This document shows positions 1 to 12,668 of a DNA stretch of 64,000 bases, one piece after another. A model generated the notes under the pieces. The model was given only the letters and a program-made list of their open reading frames with translations, had not been told where the DNA came from and did no database searches. The stretch comes from Maylandia zebra (lineage: Eukaryota > Chordata > Actinopteri > Cichliformes > Cichlidae), in NCBI RefSeq assembly GCF_041146795.1, contig NC_135168.1, positions 40,857,870 to 40,921,869 of the forward strand, read 5' to 3'. Positions within the stretch are counted from its first letter, which is position 1; each line of letters begins with the position of its first letter. Position numbers and translations under genes: made by a program.

Positions 1-343
1 TTTGAGCGAGAAGCTGGCCCTCCCCCTTTGCCCACAGACAGCATCGCCACATCGCAGAGAGAAAGAGAGAGAGAGCAATAGGCGGCATCTGTGAAAGGAG
101 ACAGGCTTGCTAGAGGGATAGATTCGTTTAATAACACCACTCAGACAGACAAAGCAAAATATGGATGCGGAGGAAAAATTTTCATTCATGCAGGCACCTG
201 TGAAGATGCGGTTTTTATCCTGCACATAGTCGGAGTTATGCGCGGTCTGTTCCCTCGTTTTTAATGAGGCGGGTGGGGACCAACAGTAAGCTGAAAAGGC
301 GGAAAGATTTCTCCAACCCGTCCGCAAATTCTGCCCGCCTGCG
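1..343 (+). promoter_or_regulatory. 5' flank and 5' UTR of the C-type alpha protocadherin exon
   Basis: No coding sequence is seen. The stretch has a purine-rich GA tract near 58-80 and a GC-box-like GAGGCGGG near 267-274, and ends in a strong start context (G at -3 and G at +4). No clear CSE/CGCT box was found, which fits C-type exons: mammalian PCDHAC2 is known to lack the CSE. The transcription start is not visible. Confidence 0.5.
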
Positions 344-2887
344 ATGGCTGTGACGGCGCGATGCTGTTACAGTGTAAAAGGGAATGTGCCTTTTTCTTTA
401 TATTTGGTTATCGTCGTACTCAGTGGCCTTACAAATGCACAAATTCGATACTCCATTCCAGAGGAGCTGGAGAACGGAGCACTGGTAGGTGACATTGTCC
501 GAGATCTGGGTCTGGATCTAAGAAAACTTTCCACTCGACGCATCAGAATTACATCGGACAGTGGACGGAGATATTTCACCATAAACCACAAAACTGGGAA
601 ACTGGTGGTGAGTGACCGCATTGACCGAGAGACATTTTGTGAATTCAGTGGCACCTGTTCACGCAGCCTTGAGGTAGTATTAGAGAATCCGCTTGAGGTG
701 CACAACGTGGAGGTTGAGATTTTGGACGTGAACGATAACGCGCCGCAGTTCCCTCGAGATGAATATCAGCTTGAGGTGTCCGAGTCCGCTGTGCCCGGGT
801 CTCGTTTCCACATCGAAGGCGCTCAGGATGCAGATGACGGCTCCAACTCTGTGAAGCAGTATCGACTCAGCCCAAGCGAGCACCTCACTCTAGACGCAAT
901 TAAAGCCTTCTCTAATAATAAGCACATTGAGCTCATTCTCAAAAAGTCCTTTGACCGGGAGCAGATGCCCTCTCATCAGCTTATCCTGACAGCAATGGAT
1001 GGAGGCACCCCACAGCGAACTGGCACGGCCAAAATTAATGTCCGTGTGCTCGACGCTAATGACAACTCGCCCACATTTGACAGCTCTGTGTACAAAGTAA
1101 AACTGTCTGAAAACTCTCCAAAGGGTGCACTTGTAATCAAGTTAAATGCAACAGATCCCGACGATGGCTTAAATGGCGAGGTTTTTTACTCTTTCAGCAG
1201 TTACACGCCAGAAAGAGTCAGACAGATGTTTTCTATGGACACAGACACAGGGGAAATTAGGGTAAAAAACAACATAGACTACGAGGAGACAACCTCTTAT
1301 GAAATGTATATACAGGCAATGGACAAGGGGCCAGCCCCCACAGCAGTACACTGTAAAGTAGTTGTAGAAGTTTTGGATGTCAATGACAACATTCCTGAGA
1401 TTGTACTGTCTTCACTCTCCAGCCCTGTACGTGAAGATGCCCGGGCTGACACAGTGGTAGCATTGATCAGTGTGATTGACCGTGACTCTGGACCAAACAA
1501 GCAAGTAACCCTGGAGATCATGCCCAATTTGCCTTTTAGGATCAAGTCCTTCCGCAATCACTATACTATTGTCACATCAGCTTTCCTGGATCGTGAAACC
1601 ATCTCATCCTACAATGTCACAGTCAATGCTGTGGATGGAGGCACACCACCCCTGTCATCTCAGATGACCTTTAAAGTGGATGTTGCAGATGTTAATGATA
1701 ACCCACCTCGTTTTGAACAAACGTCATATACTGTTTATATTACAGAGAACAATGCTCCTGGTGCATCTCTCTGTATTGTTAAGGCCACAGACGCTGATGC
1801 TGGAGAAAATGCACGGATCACCTATACCGTCCTCAATGACAACAACCATGGCATCCCTATCGCCAGCTATGTCAGCATCAAACCTGATAAAGGTGAGGCC
1901 TATGCCCTGAGAGCCTTTGACTTTGAGAAGCTGCGAGAGTTTCACTTTCAGATTAAAGCCCAGGACAACGGTGTACCTCCCCTCAGTCGTGTGGCCACAG
2001 TTTATGTTTACGTTATGGATCAGAATGATCATGTGCCCAGGATAGTGTACCCACCTGCCAATGGAAGCCGCACTATGGAGACACTAATGAAGAACGTTGA
2101 AGCAGGAGTGTTGGTTAGCAAGATTACTGCATGGGATGGTGATGCTGGGCAGAATGCTTGGTTACTTTATTCCCTGGAGCAGACCAACACAGATGTTGAT
2201 CTGTTCAAGGTGCATGAGTACACAGGTGAGATCCGCACCACACGGCGTGTCATAGAAGATAACTCCACCTCCTTCATTCTGACTGTACTGGTGCGCGATA
2301 ATGGACTACCCCCACTCTCCTCCACCGCTACAATCTATGTACATGTGTTGGAGTCCCCTCCAAAGTTGGCACCTGAAACCAAACGCATCATCAGAGCTGA
2401 CAGTGGCCTAAAGCTTTCCAGTGTCACTATCTACCTCATCATTGCCTTGAGTGCCACAACCTTTGTATTCCTGGTCACTATCTTTGTGCTGGCAATTGTG
2501 CGATGCCATGCCTATTGTACCCAGCCTGGCTCCTGTTGCCCTTGTTGTGTGTCCAAGAAAAATGTGCCAGAAGGAGGCGCTACAGCAGCTGGAGGTGGGG
2601 GCGCAGCAAGAGCTGCAGGTGGAGGGCAGCAAGCCAACAATGTGGCCCTGCGACGTGACCTGAAAGTGGAACCACATTATATTGAAGTGCGGGGAAACGG
2701 GTCTCTCACCAAAACATACTGTTACAAGACATGCCTGACTGCCACATCAGGAAGTGACACTTTTATGTTCTACAACACTGGACGGCCGCATAGTGGCACT
2801 TGGGGTTCAGGCTACGTCACCAGTCACAGTGGACAGAGCCAGATATTTGTACGGCGTCTCAGTATGCCAGATGCAACAGCAATTCAG
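344..2887 (+). CDS. pcdhac2: Protocadherin alpha C2-like variable exon (ectodomain, membrane segment, proximal tail)
   Basis: This is a neuronal homophilic adhesion receptor, first coding exon, 848 codons ending in phase 0 at CAG|GTGTGT. A signal peptide (about 1-32, ending TNA before QIRYSIPEE) precedes six cadherin repeats. The Ca-binding linker motifs are DVNDNAP (128), DANDNSP (237), DVNDNIP (345), DVNDNPP (449) and a divergent DQNDHVP (559). The membrane helix is about 694-720, followed by a Cys-rich juxtamembrane stretch and a Gly/Ala-rich insert. The tail motifs RGNGSLTKTYCYKTCLTA and SGSDTFMFYNTG are hallmarks of mammalian PCDHAC2. It lies 3.4 kb before the alpha constant exons, as a last C-type exon should. 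The ATG at 344 has a strong context. Reading through the donor adds 15 residues and a stop. C2 rather than C1 is inferred from the tail motif. Confidence 0.93.
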
Positions 2888-2958
2888 GTGTGTTTGTGGT
2901 CTGATCTCTGTGTTTGTTATTTTAGATTTCTTTAACACTAAATGAAGCACACCATAAA

Positions 2959-2964
2959 AATAAA
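2959..2964 (+). terminator. Possible intronic poly(A) signal for an unspliced short isoform
   Basis: An AATAAA lies 24 bases after the in-frame TAA (2933-2935) reached by reading through the variable-exon donor. If used, it would give a membrane protein lacking the constant cytoplasmic domain. Short unspliced protocadherin isoforms are known in mammals; use here is inference. Confidence 0.35.
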
Positions 2965-5900
2965 ATTCTCAGGGTTTTCTCTTCGGCAGTGTTTTAGCAG
3001 TGGGGCTGTGGGGCTGTGATGTTTTAAAAATATATTGCATGGTGCCACTCCCTGTGATTGGTTAGTTCTCTTAGTCTAACTTTGTCTGCTAGGATGAAGA
3101 AATTGTTTTCATCATGATGTTAATGGACATAGTTTTCATCTTCACATTCCTTATCTTTAGGTGTTGCATCTTGATAATGGTTTGGTATGACAATGTGGAT
3201 TGCTTCTCTGGATTGTGTTGTTATTTGAGTGAATGGGTGTTAACATTTTTAATTGAATATTTGGTAGACTACATATTGTTTTTCTGTGTTTCACAATGTT
3301 TGATGATTCACGGTTTAAAAATTTGAAGTGTGTCTGTCCTTCACAGTAAACACTGAGTCTGTATATCAAGGTGCAAATCCTCTCACTCACTGTATCTTTC
3401 TTTCCCTTTACTTATTTTGTTTTCAAAACAAACTGGTAGATTTAGCATTGCTTGTTCACCTGTGACCCCACACAGCCTGTGCTGTTTGTCTAAGGTCATC
3501 TTTGTGCCACAGTATTCAGTAGTTTTAGAGGGCAATAGGTGGTCATCTCTAAAGACAGAAAAAAGGAGACAGAGAATCTGTGAAATAGTGCAGTTTGCCA
3601 GCTGTAAGAGCCCCCAGTCCCACTGCACCAAAATATCCGCTTCTGGTCACGTACTTCTTTGGTACTAAAGAATAAGCTGGGCTCTGGGAATTAGTAAAGA
3701 ATACAGAAATGAGGCAGAGACTGAGTTTCATTCAGCATAGAGCTTCATTTTATACATTTATTTCTTTTCTCTTCTTTCTTTTTGTTATGTGGAAGTTTGA
3801 ACTGTTTGCCTCATTTGTAGTTATAGTGAAACGGCATTATTTTGGATGCACATTATCATTATTATTATTATTTTTTTTAGTAATTATGTTTATCCCAGAG
3901 CCTGTCTGAAAAGTGCCGAGAATGCAGGAGAGATTAGGTGATAAAAAGAGAGCTGGAGAAAAAGGTAATTGTTCAGCTATCACTTGAAGTGTTCCTCATT
4001 AAATGCCAGTCATGTTCGATCTTGATATGTAATTAAATGGAAGCGATGTGTTTCTCAGTGCTGTCCGTGGATTGGCTGCCTCCAAACAGATGAGGCGGGG
4101 GATAAAAGGTGATTGGACACAGAGTTGATGGCGGAGGTGTGAGCTCTGTATCCATGCTAGGAGTGTTCACTCAGAAGGAGAGGGAAGAATAAAGGAAAAG
4201 GCGAGAAAATGGGAGTGCGACACTATTCCTATTCCTTAATTTATCACGTATTGTGAGGCAAGGAAATTAATATACCGAAAAACCCCATGGGAATTTTGTT
4301 TTTTCATCTTCACTTAATTCATATTCTCCCTTTCAAATGATGAAATAGGATGCGTTGATTTCTCATTCTCTTAGGTTTTTATTTCTTTGTTGTGTTTGTT
4401 TTTGTTTACATTTACTATGTGAATGCTTTAGTTTTGTGGGTTTGTTTTTCCTTAGGAGGAATACTAACTAAATTACCAACATATTTATGTTCCAGATGTT
4501 TCTATCTAATGTGTGTATAGTCTACTGTGTGTGATTTCATTTACCCCCATAAACACCATCCGGCCAGGCAGACCAGTTTCCCTTTGGCCACTGCTGTGTA
4601 GCAACAGGGCGAACATTAAGCAAAGCTGTTTAGTTCCATTTGTGGACAATCTGGTCTTATTTGTAGAGGTTATTTATTTATTTATTTCTTGTTCTACCCT
4701 CTTTATTTCAATTGTTTACAAAGTAAAATGAGCAAAATAACCTGCGTTAACTGTGTATTTAATGCCAAGCTAATGTCTTTTACTTCCTTCTAAATTACTG
4801 ATCTGTTCACTGATTGCTTTTTGGTGAAAAATTGTCTCCATATAATTAAGTTCACCTTTAGTTCCTAGTATGAAAAGATGCTACAGCACTCTATATCCCT
4901 GCAGACATTATCCTCTGTTTGAAAGACTCCAGGAGGAATACCAGGCTTCTCTCATTAAGACCAAATATTGGATTTCAAGGGTGATGAATGTCCACTGCAG
5001 ACTCATGGAGGTCAATGCAGCTTCAGTAGCAAGTGAACATCTGTCATATTTGAAAGGAAATGGGATTGTAAATGGGTCTCTTATGAGCTGCATGGCCAGG
5101 CAGGGGGGATTTAGTGTCCTTGGTCAGGTTGTTTTGTCTTTGTCAGTGGTTTAGGATGAGATCTGAGGAAATGCTATCTCATCTCGGTGATGTGGTTGCT
5201 GCAAACAGCCCATTTTGACGCAATTTGAGTCTCATCTTAGGAAGCTGCAAACAAACAATTAGTACTATAATTGCTTTTTTCAGGATATATGATGTTTTAC
5301 CTTTGTGTCTGAAGTCTCATAATAGGATCTCATTAACAAATTGCACCACTGACAGTTAATCAGAGATTGTGGTGCTCATTTATCCCTCTTTTGTAGAATT
5401 GTCTGAGTCTAAATATAGAGGGACTTAATCTGATATCTGCCCTCCCCTCCCTCTTCCTTTCTCCACCTGTGACCTTCACTGGGCTGAACTAACAGAGGGA
5501 GGTGGGTGTAGAGTAAAATATACACTGGGCTCTTCACAGTTACCATGGTGAGATGTGTCAGACTCACTCAAGCAAATTGTGTGGCAGTGAAACTCAAGGT
5601 TTTTATCAGCGTAAACAAGACAGAACAGAAGGAACTCAAATACAGAAGAGTAGGTGGTGAATATATAGAGGCAGGGTAGAAAGGGTGGGTCTTTGGTGAG
5701 AAGGAAAAATCTAGCTGATGATACTGTCTTAAAAAAAATACTGATTAAGCATTGCTGAAAAACATGCCCAGTAATCGTCTGGGAATGGAGAGGAAGCAGA
5801 AGAGACGTTGGGTTAACAGCTGAAATTTGAGTCGATCATTAATATATAAAACGAAATAAGAGTTCTAGTGGTGATAAACACACAACACCCAGCTGAGTCC

Positions 5901-6268
5901 AAGAGGACTTATTCTGTCTGTGTGGCTTCAGGTCTTTTGTGAAACACTACAGAGTTGGTAGGCTGCTGGAGGTAAATCTCTCAAAGTCATTTTTCCTTCA
6001 AAGTGATGGATGAGAGTAGGGAGGGAGGGGGGAAGAAACTAGTGTGTGAGGATAGGAGGCCATGAGCACACCTACATGATTCAATCCATCAGTCATTTTT
6101 CTGCAAACGAAGAGGCAAGCTATCGCTGCTATAGATTGTGGTTGGGTGCCTTAGCTTGTGTGTTAATGTGTGTGTACTGCACTAGGAGTTGTTGCCATGA
6201 CTTATTAATGAGATGGTATTGGCTTTCACCTGTACTTAAGACTAAATTTCTCTCACTCTCTCTTGCAG
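2965..6268 (+). other. Intron between the alpha variable exon and constant exon 1 (remainder)
   Basis: About 3.3 kb of AT-rich sequence with no supported gene; the longest open frames show no protein-family signal. It contains a compact GC-richer promoter-like patch near 4057-4110 (listed separately). A pyrimidine-rich tract and CAG acceptor precede 6269. Confidence 0.7.
4057..4110 (+). promoter_or_regulatory. Promoter-like cluster inside the intron (CCAAT, GC box, TATA-like)
   Basis: Within about 55 bp there are an inverted CCAAT box (ATTGG at 4071), a GC box (GGCGGGG at 4094) and a TATA-like GATAAAAGG (4101-4109), with a second ATTGG just downstream. The left part (GTGCTGTCCGTGG) also resembles half of an RE1/REST site. 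No open exon follows closely, so an enhancer, a non-coding RNA promoter or chance remain possible. Confidence 0.25.
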
Positions 6269-6333
6269 CCCAAGGCACCAAATTCAGACTGGAGATATTC
6301 AGCCTCCCTGAGAGCAGGAGGTGTAATGCAGAG
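6269..6333 (+). CDS. pcdhac2: Protocadherin alpha constant exon 1
   Basis: A 65-nt exon with a TTGCAG acceptor and an AG|GTAAGG donor. It encodes a PKAPNSDWRYSASLRAG segment, matching the start of the mammalian alpha constant domain, whose DWRYSASLRAG core is diagnostic for alpha (not gamma). It enters in phase 0 from the variable exon and leaves with two bases (AG) of a Ser codon completed by the next exon. It is shared by every alpha variable exon upstream of this window. Confidence 0.95.
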
Positions 6334-9300
6334 GTAAGGATCCAATTTTACTTTGTGACTTTACACTAAAAGTCTCTTCATACCTCACTAGTTGATTTCC
6401 AATGTTTGGTGAAAAACAAAAGGTAAACAAAGAAAAAAAAAATCATATTTTCAAGATTTAAGCCAATAATTAATTCCTGCACAGTTTTATAAATGACTGA
6501 TCTGTAGTAGTTGACAAATTTTATTAATCCCTATATATGGAAGTTGCATAACCTATTCCCAAATAGTATATAGAAAAAGATTAGTGTCATATTTAAATTC
6601 TATCCGATGTAACATCTAAACATTAAATAAATGAATGCAAACCCAAGTTAAACTCGTCTTCTTCCAAAAACAAGTTTTGCTGGTGTCATTATCCCTCCAA
6701 ATATCTGCATATAAAGATATTGATCTAGCATGCTTCCGCATATTATGTGGAGTAATTTTAAAATAAACAAAGACCTGCAAGTACATTGGGGTTATTTACA
6801 AGTTTATTAGTTGAAGGGAGTCTGTTATTTTTAGAGCAGGCTGTTATTTAAACATTATCTTAGAATTGAAGCAGAAAATATATGCATAGACAATAATGTA
6901 TATTTTAAAAAAAATAGCTTTTTTTGGGCAATGATACTGAGTTGACATTGAGATCTGTTGTAAAGGGTATGGAGTTTTCCCATTCCAATGGCTACCAGGC
7001 AAAAATTTAAAATATTTAACAAAGCCTACCCAGCTACATATCAAACATTTAGCCAGGTTAGGCATTTGCATTCATTAATTCCAGTAAGGATTATCTTTGT
7101 GCATTCTTCGCAGTGATGTGAGTGCTGCCTTAAGTGGAAGGATTTAATCTTAACATCACCCATTAATTACCATTTTCCACTGTACATTATGTTTATTAAA
7201 CATATAGTTAAGGTAAATTTAGAGAATTTAGAGAAGTACCTTAGATTTTATTTAAGCATTTTGTTCAAATAAGCAGAAATAATTAATCTTTAATACTCTA
7301 TAGGAGAAGAGAGACACAGCAATAAGAAATACACTCAGGAATTGCTCTATGTTACCATGCCCAGATGGGGACCGGATTGGAGGGTTAGAAGCAGAGAGGG
7401 GTCAGTGATGTATGAAGGGCAGTTTTTTGGGTGGAAACATAGCTACAAGGAGACAGGGAGTGTGCTGCATGACCACGGTAGTGATCGCATTACAAATTAC
7501 AAAATCGAGGGTCATGCTTATGAGATGGCACCATAATTACAAACAGTTACATGTTTAATGAGGTAGGAAAGTTATCTCTATCTAACTATCTCATTTATTG
7601 CTTGACTAAATTAATCTGTCCTCATCTTACAGATGGTGGCATTTAAAAAATATCAGAAGTGTTAATGCCAAACAACTAGAAACATTGCTTAAGACACCCA
7701 TGCTGAGAAACACTTTGCCTTTGTCACTTTGTCTCTCCTAAGGCCCTTGTGCATATGTATATGCATGTCATAGTGTGTATGATTAAAACAGCTCCAATCG
7801 TTATTTATACTCAGTGCTATTGTCCCACCTGTATTTGAATGGAGTGGCACATCTGTCTTAACACAGATGCAACCTGAAACACTGAATCGAGTGTTGGTTT
7901 CTTTTCATTATTCAAACATCATCTCTGTAGATACAAATATGTATGTACTCATGTATGCGATCTGATGCCAGATTATTAACATCGCATCATCTGAGTGTCA
8001 TTAATGTTCCATAGATTCCCTCATAATTACAGCGGGGATTATTGAAGTTAATGTGTCTGAGTGAAACAGTCTAATATAGTTAATCTTTCTCATGACTGAC
8101 TCTCGCTGATGTGTTTCAGGTTGACTATCACTAAGCATCACGGAATTTTCATCTGTTTATACAGTATCAGAATCATATCTTGTGTGAGAGGCTTTGGATA
8201 CAACACCCGAAAAACCATTTAATAGAAGTGACCTATTTCATTTTTTTAATCTAATCCCTGGGGAAAGCACATTTTCTCCTGTGTGTTATAAAAGTATGAG
8301 AGTATGAGTTAATTTTAAGATCATAGTAGTTATGAAATAAAACAATAAGTGGCTGAAAAATCCTGAAAATTGATAAGACAGTGGTTGCAGACAGTAGGAG
8401 AGGGTTACAAGGGAAATGAGAAAAAGAGACTACCATTAGGTGAAATATATACTGTCTGCCTGTTGCCACTGTAATGTGCTTTAATATTTAATCAGTGTAC
8501 CCGATAATGCTGTGTTTTAGCAGTGCTTAAAATTCCATCCATCACCAAATCGCTTCTCGTCATGCATCAATGCATAATCTAGTTCTAGCTGTATACTATT
8601 TTAACTGTTCACAGTATTAAAAAGAAAAGAAAACTACAATATAATCAGTTGCAAAACATTACTTTACTACACTGGTTCTGGTTCAGATTTCTGATAGACA
8701 TTAGATTTCTTGTTTTAAAACACAATCACTGACAGGTTTTAATCACAGAAAGTACTGCACATGGATATTTGTAAAAAGAAATAAATAATTTTCTACATAT
8801 CTATTTTTAAGCTGATAATTGTGAGAAGAACTATAGTCAGTGCCAAAATTTGTGTGGATCAATGAATTGAATTAAAGTAGAAGCAGGCTGAGAAGCAGAA
8901 TAAAACGATGCTTTAGAACAGCAAATTAAGATGGTATGTATATTTTGTAAAATCATTTTATATTGGTAACTGCATGCTGTGATAGCCTGCCATGGGATAA
9001 TGAATCACAGGTATATAAGTGTACAGTTTAGGTGAATTTTAGGTGAATTCACCTTTGAACAGAGGCTCTCTCATCCTCCCATCCTTAGATAACAGATATT
9101 TGGGACACCTTTTAAAGACATGTAGATATAACCAAACTGTGCCCTCTTTTTTAAATTTTTTTTTTTTTTATTACTAAAACCACAATGTCTGAGCCAGACA
9201 GTATAATCTTCCACTTTTCAAGACAAGGCAGACACAGTGAGATTGGACCATGGTTTGTAGTAGAATTTCTGTTGTTGCTTTTTAACACTACACAGATTGT

Positions 9301-9654
9301 GGTGTTTTTCAGTAGAGCAGAGGGTGTTGGAGTCCCACAGAGTTGGTGTGAAAATGTAAGAACAGCCCTCTGTAATCCATAATCCAGAAAATGTTGGGAA
9401 AATGTAGAGTAACTACTTTAATCTTAATCTGAATGAAGCTGTTCTGGGATTTCTGCACCATTAACCAACCCCCACTGTTATTATAGTGTGTATTAAAAGA
9501 AACATATGGAGATAGGAAAACTGGATTTTGAATCCATACCTTGGGCTGTGAAATTCAGATGTGAAATCTTAACATACTATTAGAAAAAATTTATCTTAAT
9601 GGATATTGTTTATAATATGTGTGCAAAAATACTTTTGTGATCTTTAATATGCTG

Positions 9655-9655
<1 letters not shown>
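6334..9655 (+). other. Intron between alpha constant exons 1 and 2
   Basis: 3.4 kb, strongly AT-rich, with no gene, RNA gene or recognisable transposon. It ends in a long TG microsatellite that runs into the next 3' splice site. Confidence 0.7.

Positions 9656-9721
<66 letters not shown>
9656..9721 (+). repeat. (TG)33 microsatellite forming the 3' splice-site tract of constant exon 2
   Basis: An uninterrupted TG dinucleotide run of 66 bp is followed directly by TTTCAG and the exon. It occupies the position of the polypyrimidine tract, which is otherwise only three T and one C. UG-rich RNA is a known TDP-43 and CELF binding sequence. Confidence 0.97.
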
Positions 9722-9724
<3 letters not shown>

Positions 9725-9727
9725 CAG

Positions 9728-9813
9728 TTCAGTGCATATGGAGGAGTCCTCAGTAATGCAGGGAGCCCAGGGGGTTCTGGTTCAGAACTGGCCCACTGCT
9801 TCCAGTGCTGCTG
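9728..9813 (+). CDS. pcdhac2: Protocadherin alpha constant exon 2
   Basis: An 86-nt exon, acceptor TTTCAG, donor G|GTAAGA. After completing the split Ser codon it encodes SVHMEESSVMQG and then a Q-x-WPTASSAA segment, corresponding to the mammalian alpha SSVHLEEAG and QQWPTVSSA segments. It leaves one base (G) to start an Asp codon in exon 3. Because 86 is not a multiple of 3, skipping it shifts the frame and meets a stop almost at once in exon 3 (see findings). Confidence 0.94.
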
Positions 9814-12654
9814 GTAAGAATCTCTCAAGCTACTTCCACCTAGAATAAGCACAGTTAATTATACCTCTGGCTAAAGATTAAAAATTAAATATACATATAC
9901 TGGGAGGTTTCCATGATACACATAGTGCTAGTTTAGTCCAGAAAGTCTAAAACAATGCTCAATGATTCTGTGTTAAGCACAATTCTTGACACATGTTCAT
10001 ACAGTTATGATGGAAATTTCTGTTAATAAAGTATGCAATGCAAACATCCCAGTTCTACAGTCACGAGAGCTCTGTCCTTGGGACGTCTCAGCTCCTCTTT
10101 TATACCTTGACAAAACAACTCTCTGTATCTCTTCAGTTACGACAGTTGCTTATCCGACCCAGGTTGTTGCTGGGCAGGGAGGACTCGGACTATCTTTCTA
10201 CAGGAAGCACCTGGGCTGGTCTTGAGCATAGCAGTTGAGCATAGCTAAGCAGTTACACCAGGTCATATTGATACACATGTGTCCATCACCTAAAAAATAA
10301 AAGATTATACAAAATTCTAAAATGAAATTCTAAGCACCTAAATATAAATGTGACAATAAACTAGAATTTTTCCTATTACAACATGCAGTTAAGATTGTCA
10401 TACACCAACAACAGCACATCATTTAAAGCTTATCAAGGAGTGTGTACAGTGGTTATCAAATACAGGACTGTAATAAAACGATCAAGACAAAGATACCATC
10501 TACGAGACTGCCTGACCATCTCCTACCGCTTCCTGCTGCCAAAGGGAAAGGAAATGACATGTGCTAGGTAGGTGGAGATGGATATCTCTGCTCTCTTGTA
10601 GCAGGAAGAGAAAAAAATTTAGAGAAGGAGAGGAAGTGTAAGTGACAATAGCTGATTGAATTATCAGCAAGACGTTTGGGGAAGCACAAGCTACTGATTC
10701 ACAGAGGACAAACATTAACATAAACACATTAGTGAAGCGTAATTATAAATGATTACAGTCATCCTCCTTTAAATGTGGATTAGGGATGAGCTAAATGTAA
10801 TAGCATTTTTCAATATTTAAATGCATTTGTAATCTTTTAAAATTGAGATAAAAAAAAATCAGATTGTAGCTGTGCATTGTTGCTTGCACTGAATGCAATC
10901 ATATGCAAGTCATCTATTGTTGTTGTCAGGTATTATGCAGATCCTGCAAGAGTGAAAAAGCCTCAAAAGGGCCACTATGCCATTGTGACTCATAAAGTTA
11001 GGGATTTATCCTTAATGTGCTAAACAATTATGACAATAGAGTGTTCCACTCAAAGATAGAAGTCCTTTTACTTACAGAAAACAGGAAATTATACATTTTT
11101 AATATCTGGCCTTCATTAGGGTGAAAAAGACCTTGTTAATTATTCAATGAAATACTGCAAAGAAGATTATAGGGAAACAATTCCTGCAAACAGTGACAGC
11201 ACGAAAACAAAAATGCTAAATGACAGCTTTTATGTGAGCTCTTACAGGCATTGTAATGCTAATCGCAGTGCATTTCCAGTGCCCATAACTAAAATTTAGA
11301 AGACAGAATTAGCACCCTCAACAGAGGGATTTCAGTTGTGAACTCTTGACTTTTGTCATGATCATGGGATCCAAAAAGATTAGGAGTTAAATAGAGAAAT
11401 AGTGGAAAAAAGTGCAAGTGAAGACAGGCGAACAAATGAGACTGACATATGTACATTAAGAAGGTTGTAGCAAGGATGAAATTGCAATTAGATTTAGATA
11501 AAGAGGTGATTTGTAGTAATTAAGAATGTGGAGCTGGCATGGCCTGGTATCTTTTATAGACAGGAGGCGGTGGGCTCAGCAGGCAGACAAACTACCCACA
11601 CAGAGACTACTGTTTCTTCCTATCCACACATGTATGCACATCCTCCTCCGCTGTGCCATCGATTTCTTGCCTTGGCTGAGGACTTACAGCCTGCTGGCAC
11701 TTAAAAACCTGCGAGATAGAAAAGAGAGGAATAATTCAGGGATAAAAATGTCAGATAATATTAAAAACATTTTGTTTTAGTGGAGGAAAATAATGAAAAT
11801 GATTCGTGTTTTTACTTTCCTGTTGATTCTGTTTATAATATCTCAGAAATGAGACAATGTGAGATAAGGATTAAATGTGGCCTGTCATAGGCTGTACTGT
11901 TTATAATAAAAATCATGTTTGTTAGGCCAGCTTTAGAGTTGATTGTTAAGAGAATATTTTGGGTGGTGAAAGTAAAGGATGCTGTTCTACCGCAAAGTCC
12001 GTTTCATTGCTCCAGTGTGAGACGCAGAGGGACAGCCGACAGCGCCCCTGTTTTTTTCTTTTTTATTTAGTATATACGGATTTGCAAAGCGGTATCAATT
12101 TGTGTGTCTGTTTTGTTGTCTTGTGTTTTCATGTGTATGTGAATGTGTCTGTGAGTCCTTGGCTGTGCTTCTAAGTGTGTTTTGGCTGCCTGCTTTGTGT
12201 GCTGCTCCTGCTGTGACAGATGGAGAATAGCCCACGCCCAGATTAACAGGCCCATATTAATGAAATCAGGGTTCTGCTTGGTGCGTAACTCTCCCTCTTC
12301 CTCTCCTTTGTCCATTCCTTCTCGGTCTTTGTCTCCTGCCCCCGTCTATATCACAGCTTAGTCACTAAACCAAGCACTCATTGGGACTGCACAGAGAGCT
12401 GCACAGCACTGCAGCAAGGGTGATGGGAAGGAGATGGGTAGGTTGTAATGCAAAGGGTTTGAAATAAAAATCCTATCAGACAATAACAGACAAGGTGAAG
12501 ATGAAGGCAGGATCAGAATGATTGAGAAGAAGTGAGAAAGAAATATGAGTCTCATGTTGCTGGGAGACAGAGTGATCCCAGTATTATTTTCCATCACCAT
12601 AAGCACTGTCACCATGACTCCTTCTTATGTCCTACTGCTTCACTGGAGGATGTA

Positions 12655-12668
12655 GTTTCCATAGCAAC
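12655..12668 (+). promoter_or_regulatory. RFX X-box-like motif (intronic)
   Basis: GTTTCCATAGCAAC matches the RFX X-box pattern GTYNCCATRGNAAC at all positions. Two close relatives occur downstream of the gene at 22137-22180. Occupancy and function are inference. Confidence 0.45.

Noticed and set aside
4870..5154. 94-codon open frame in the alpha intron
   Set aside because: No motif, no splice or promoter context, AT-rich chance frame.
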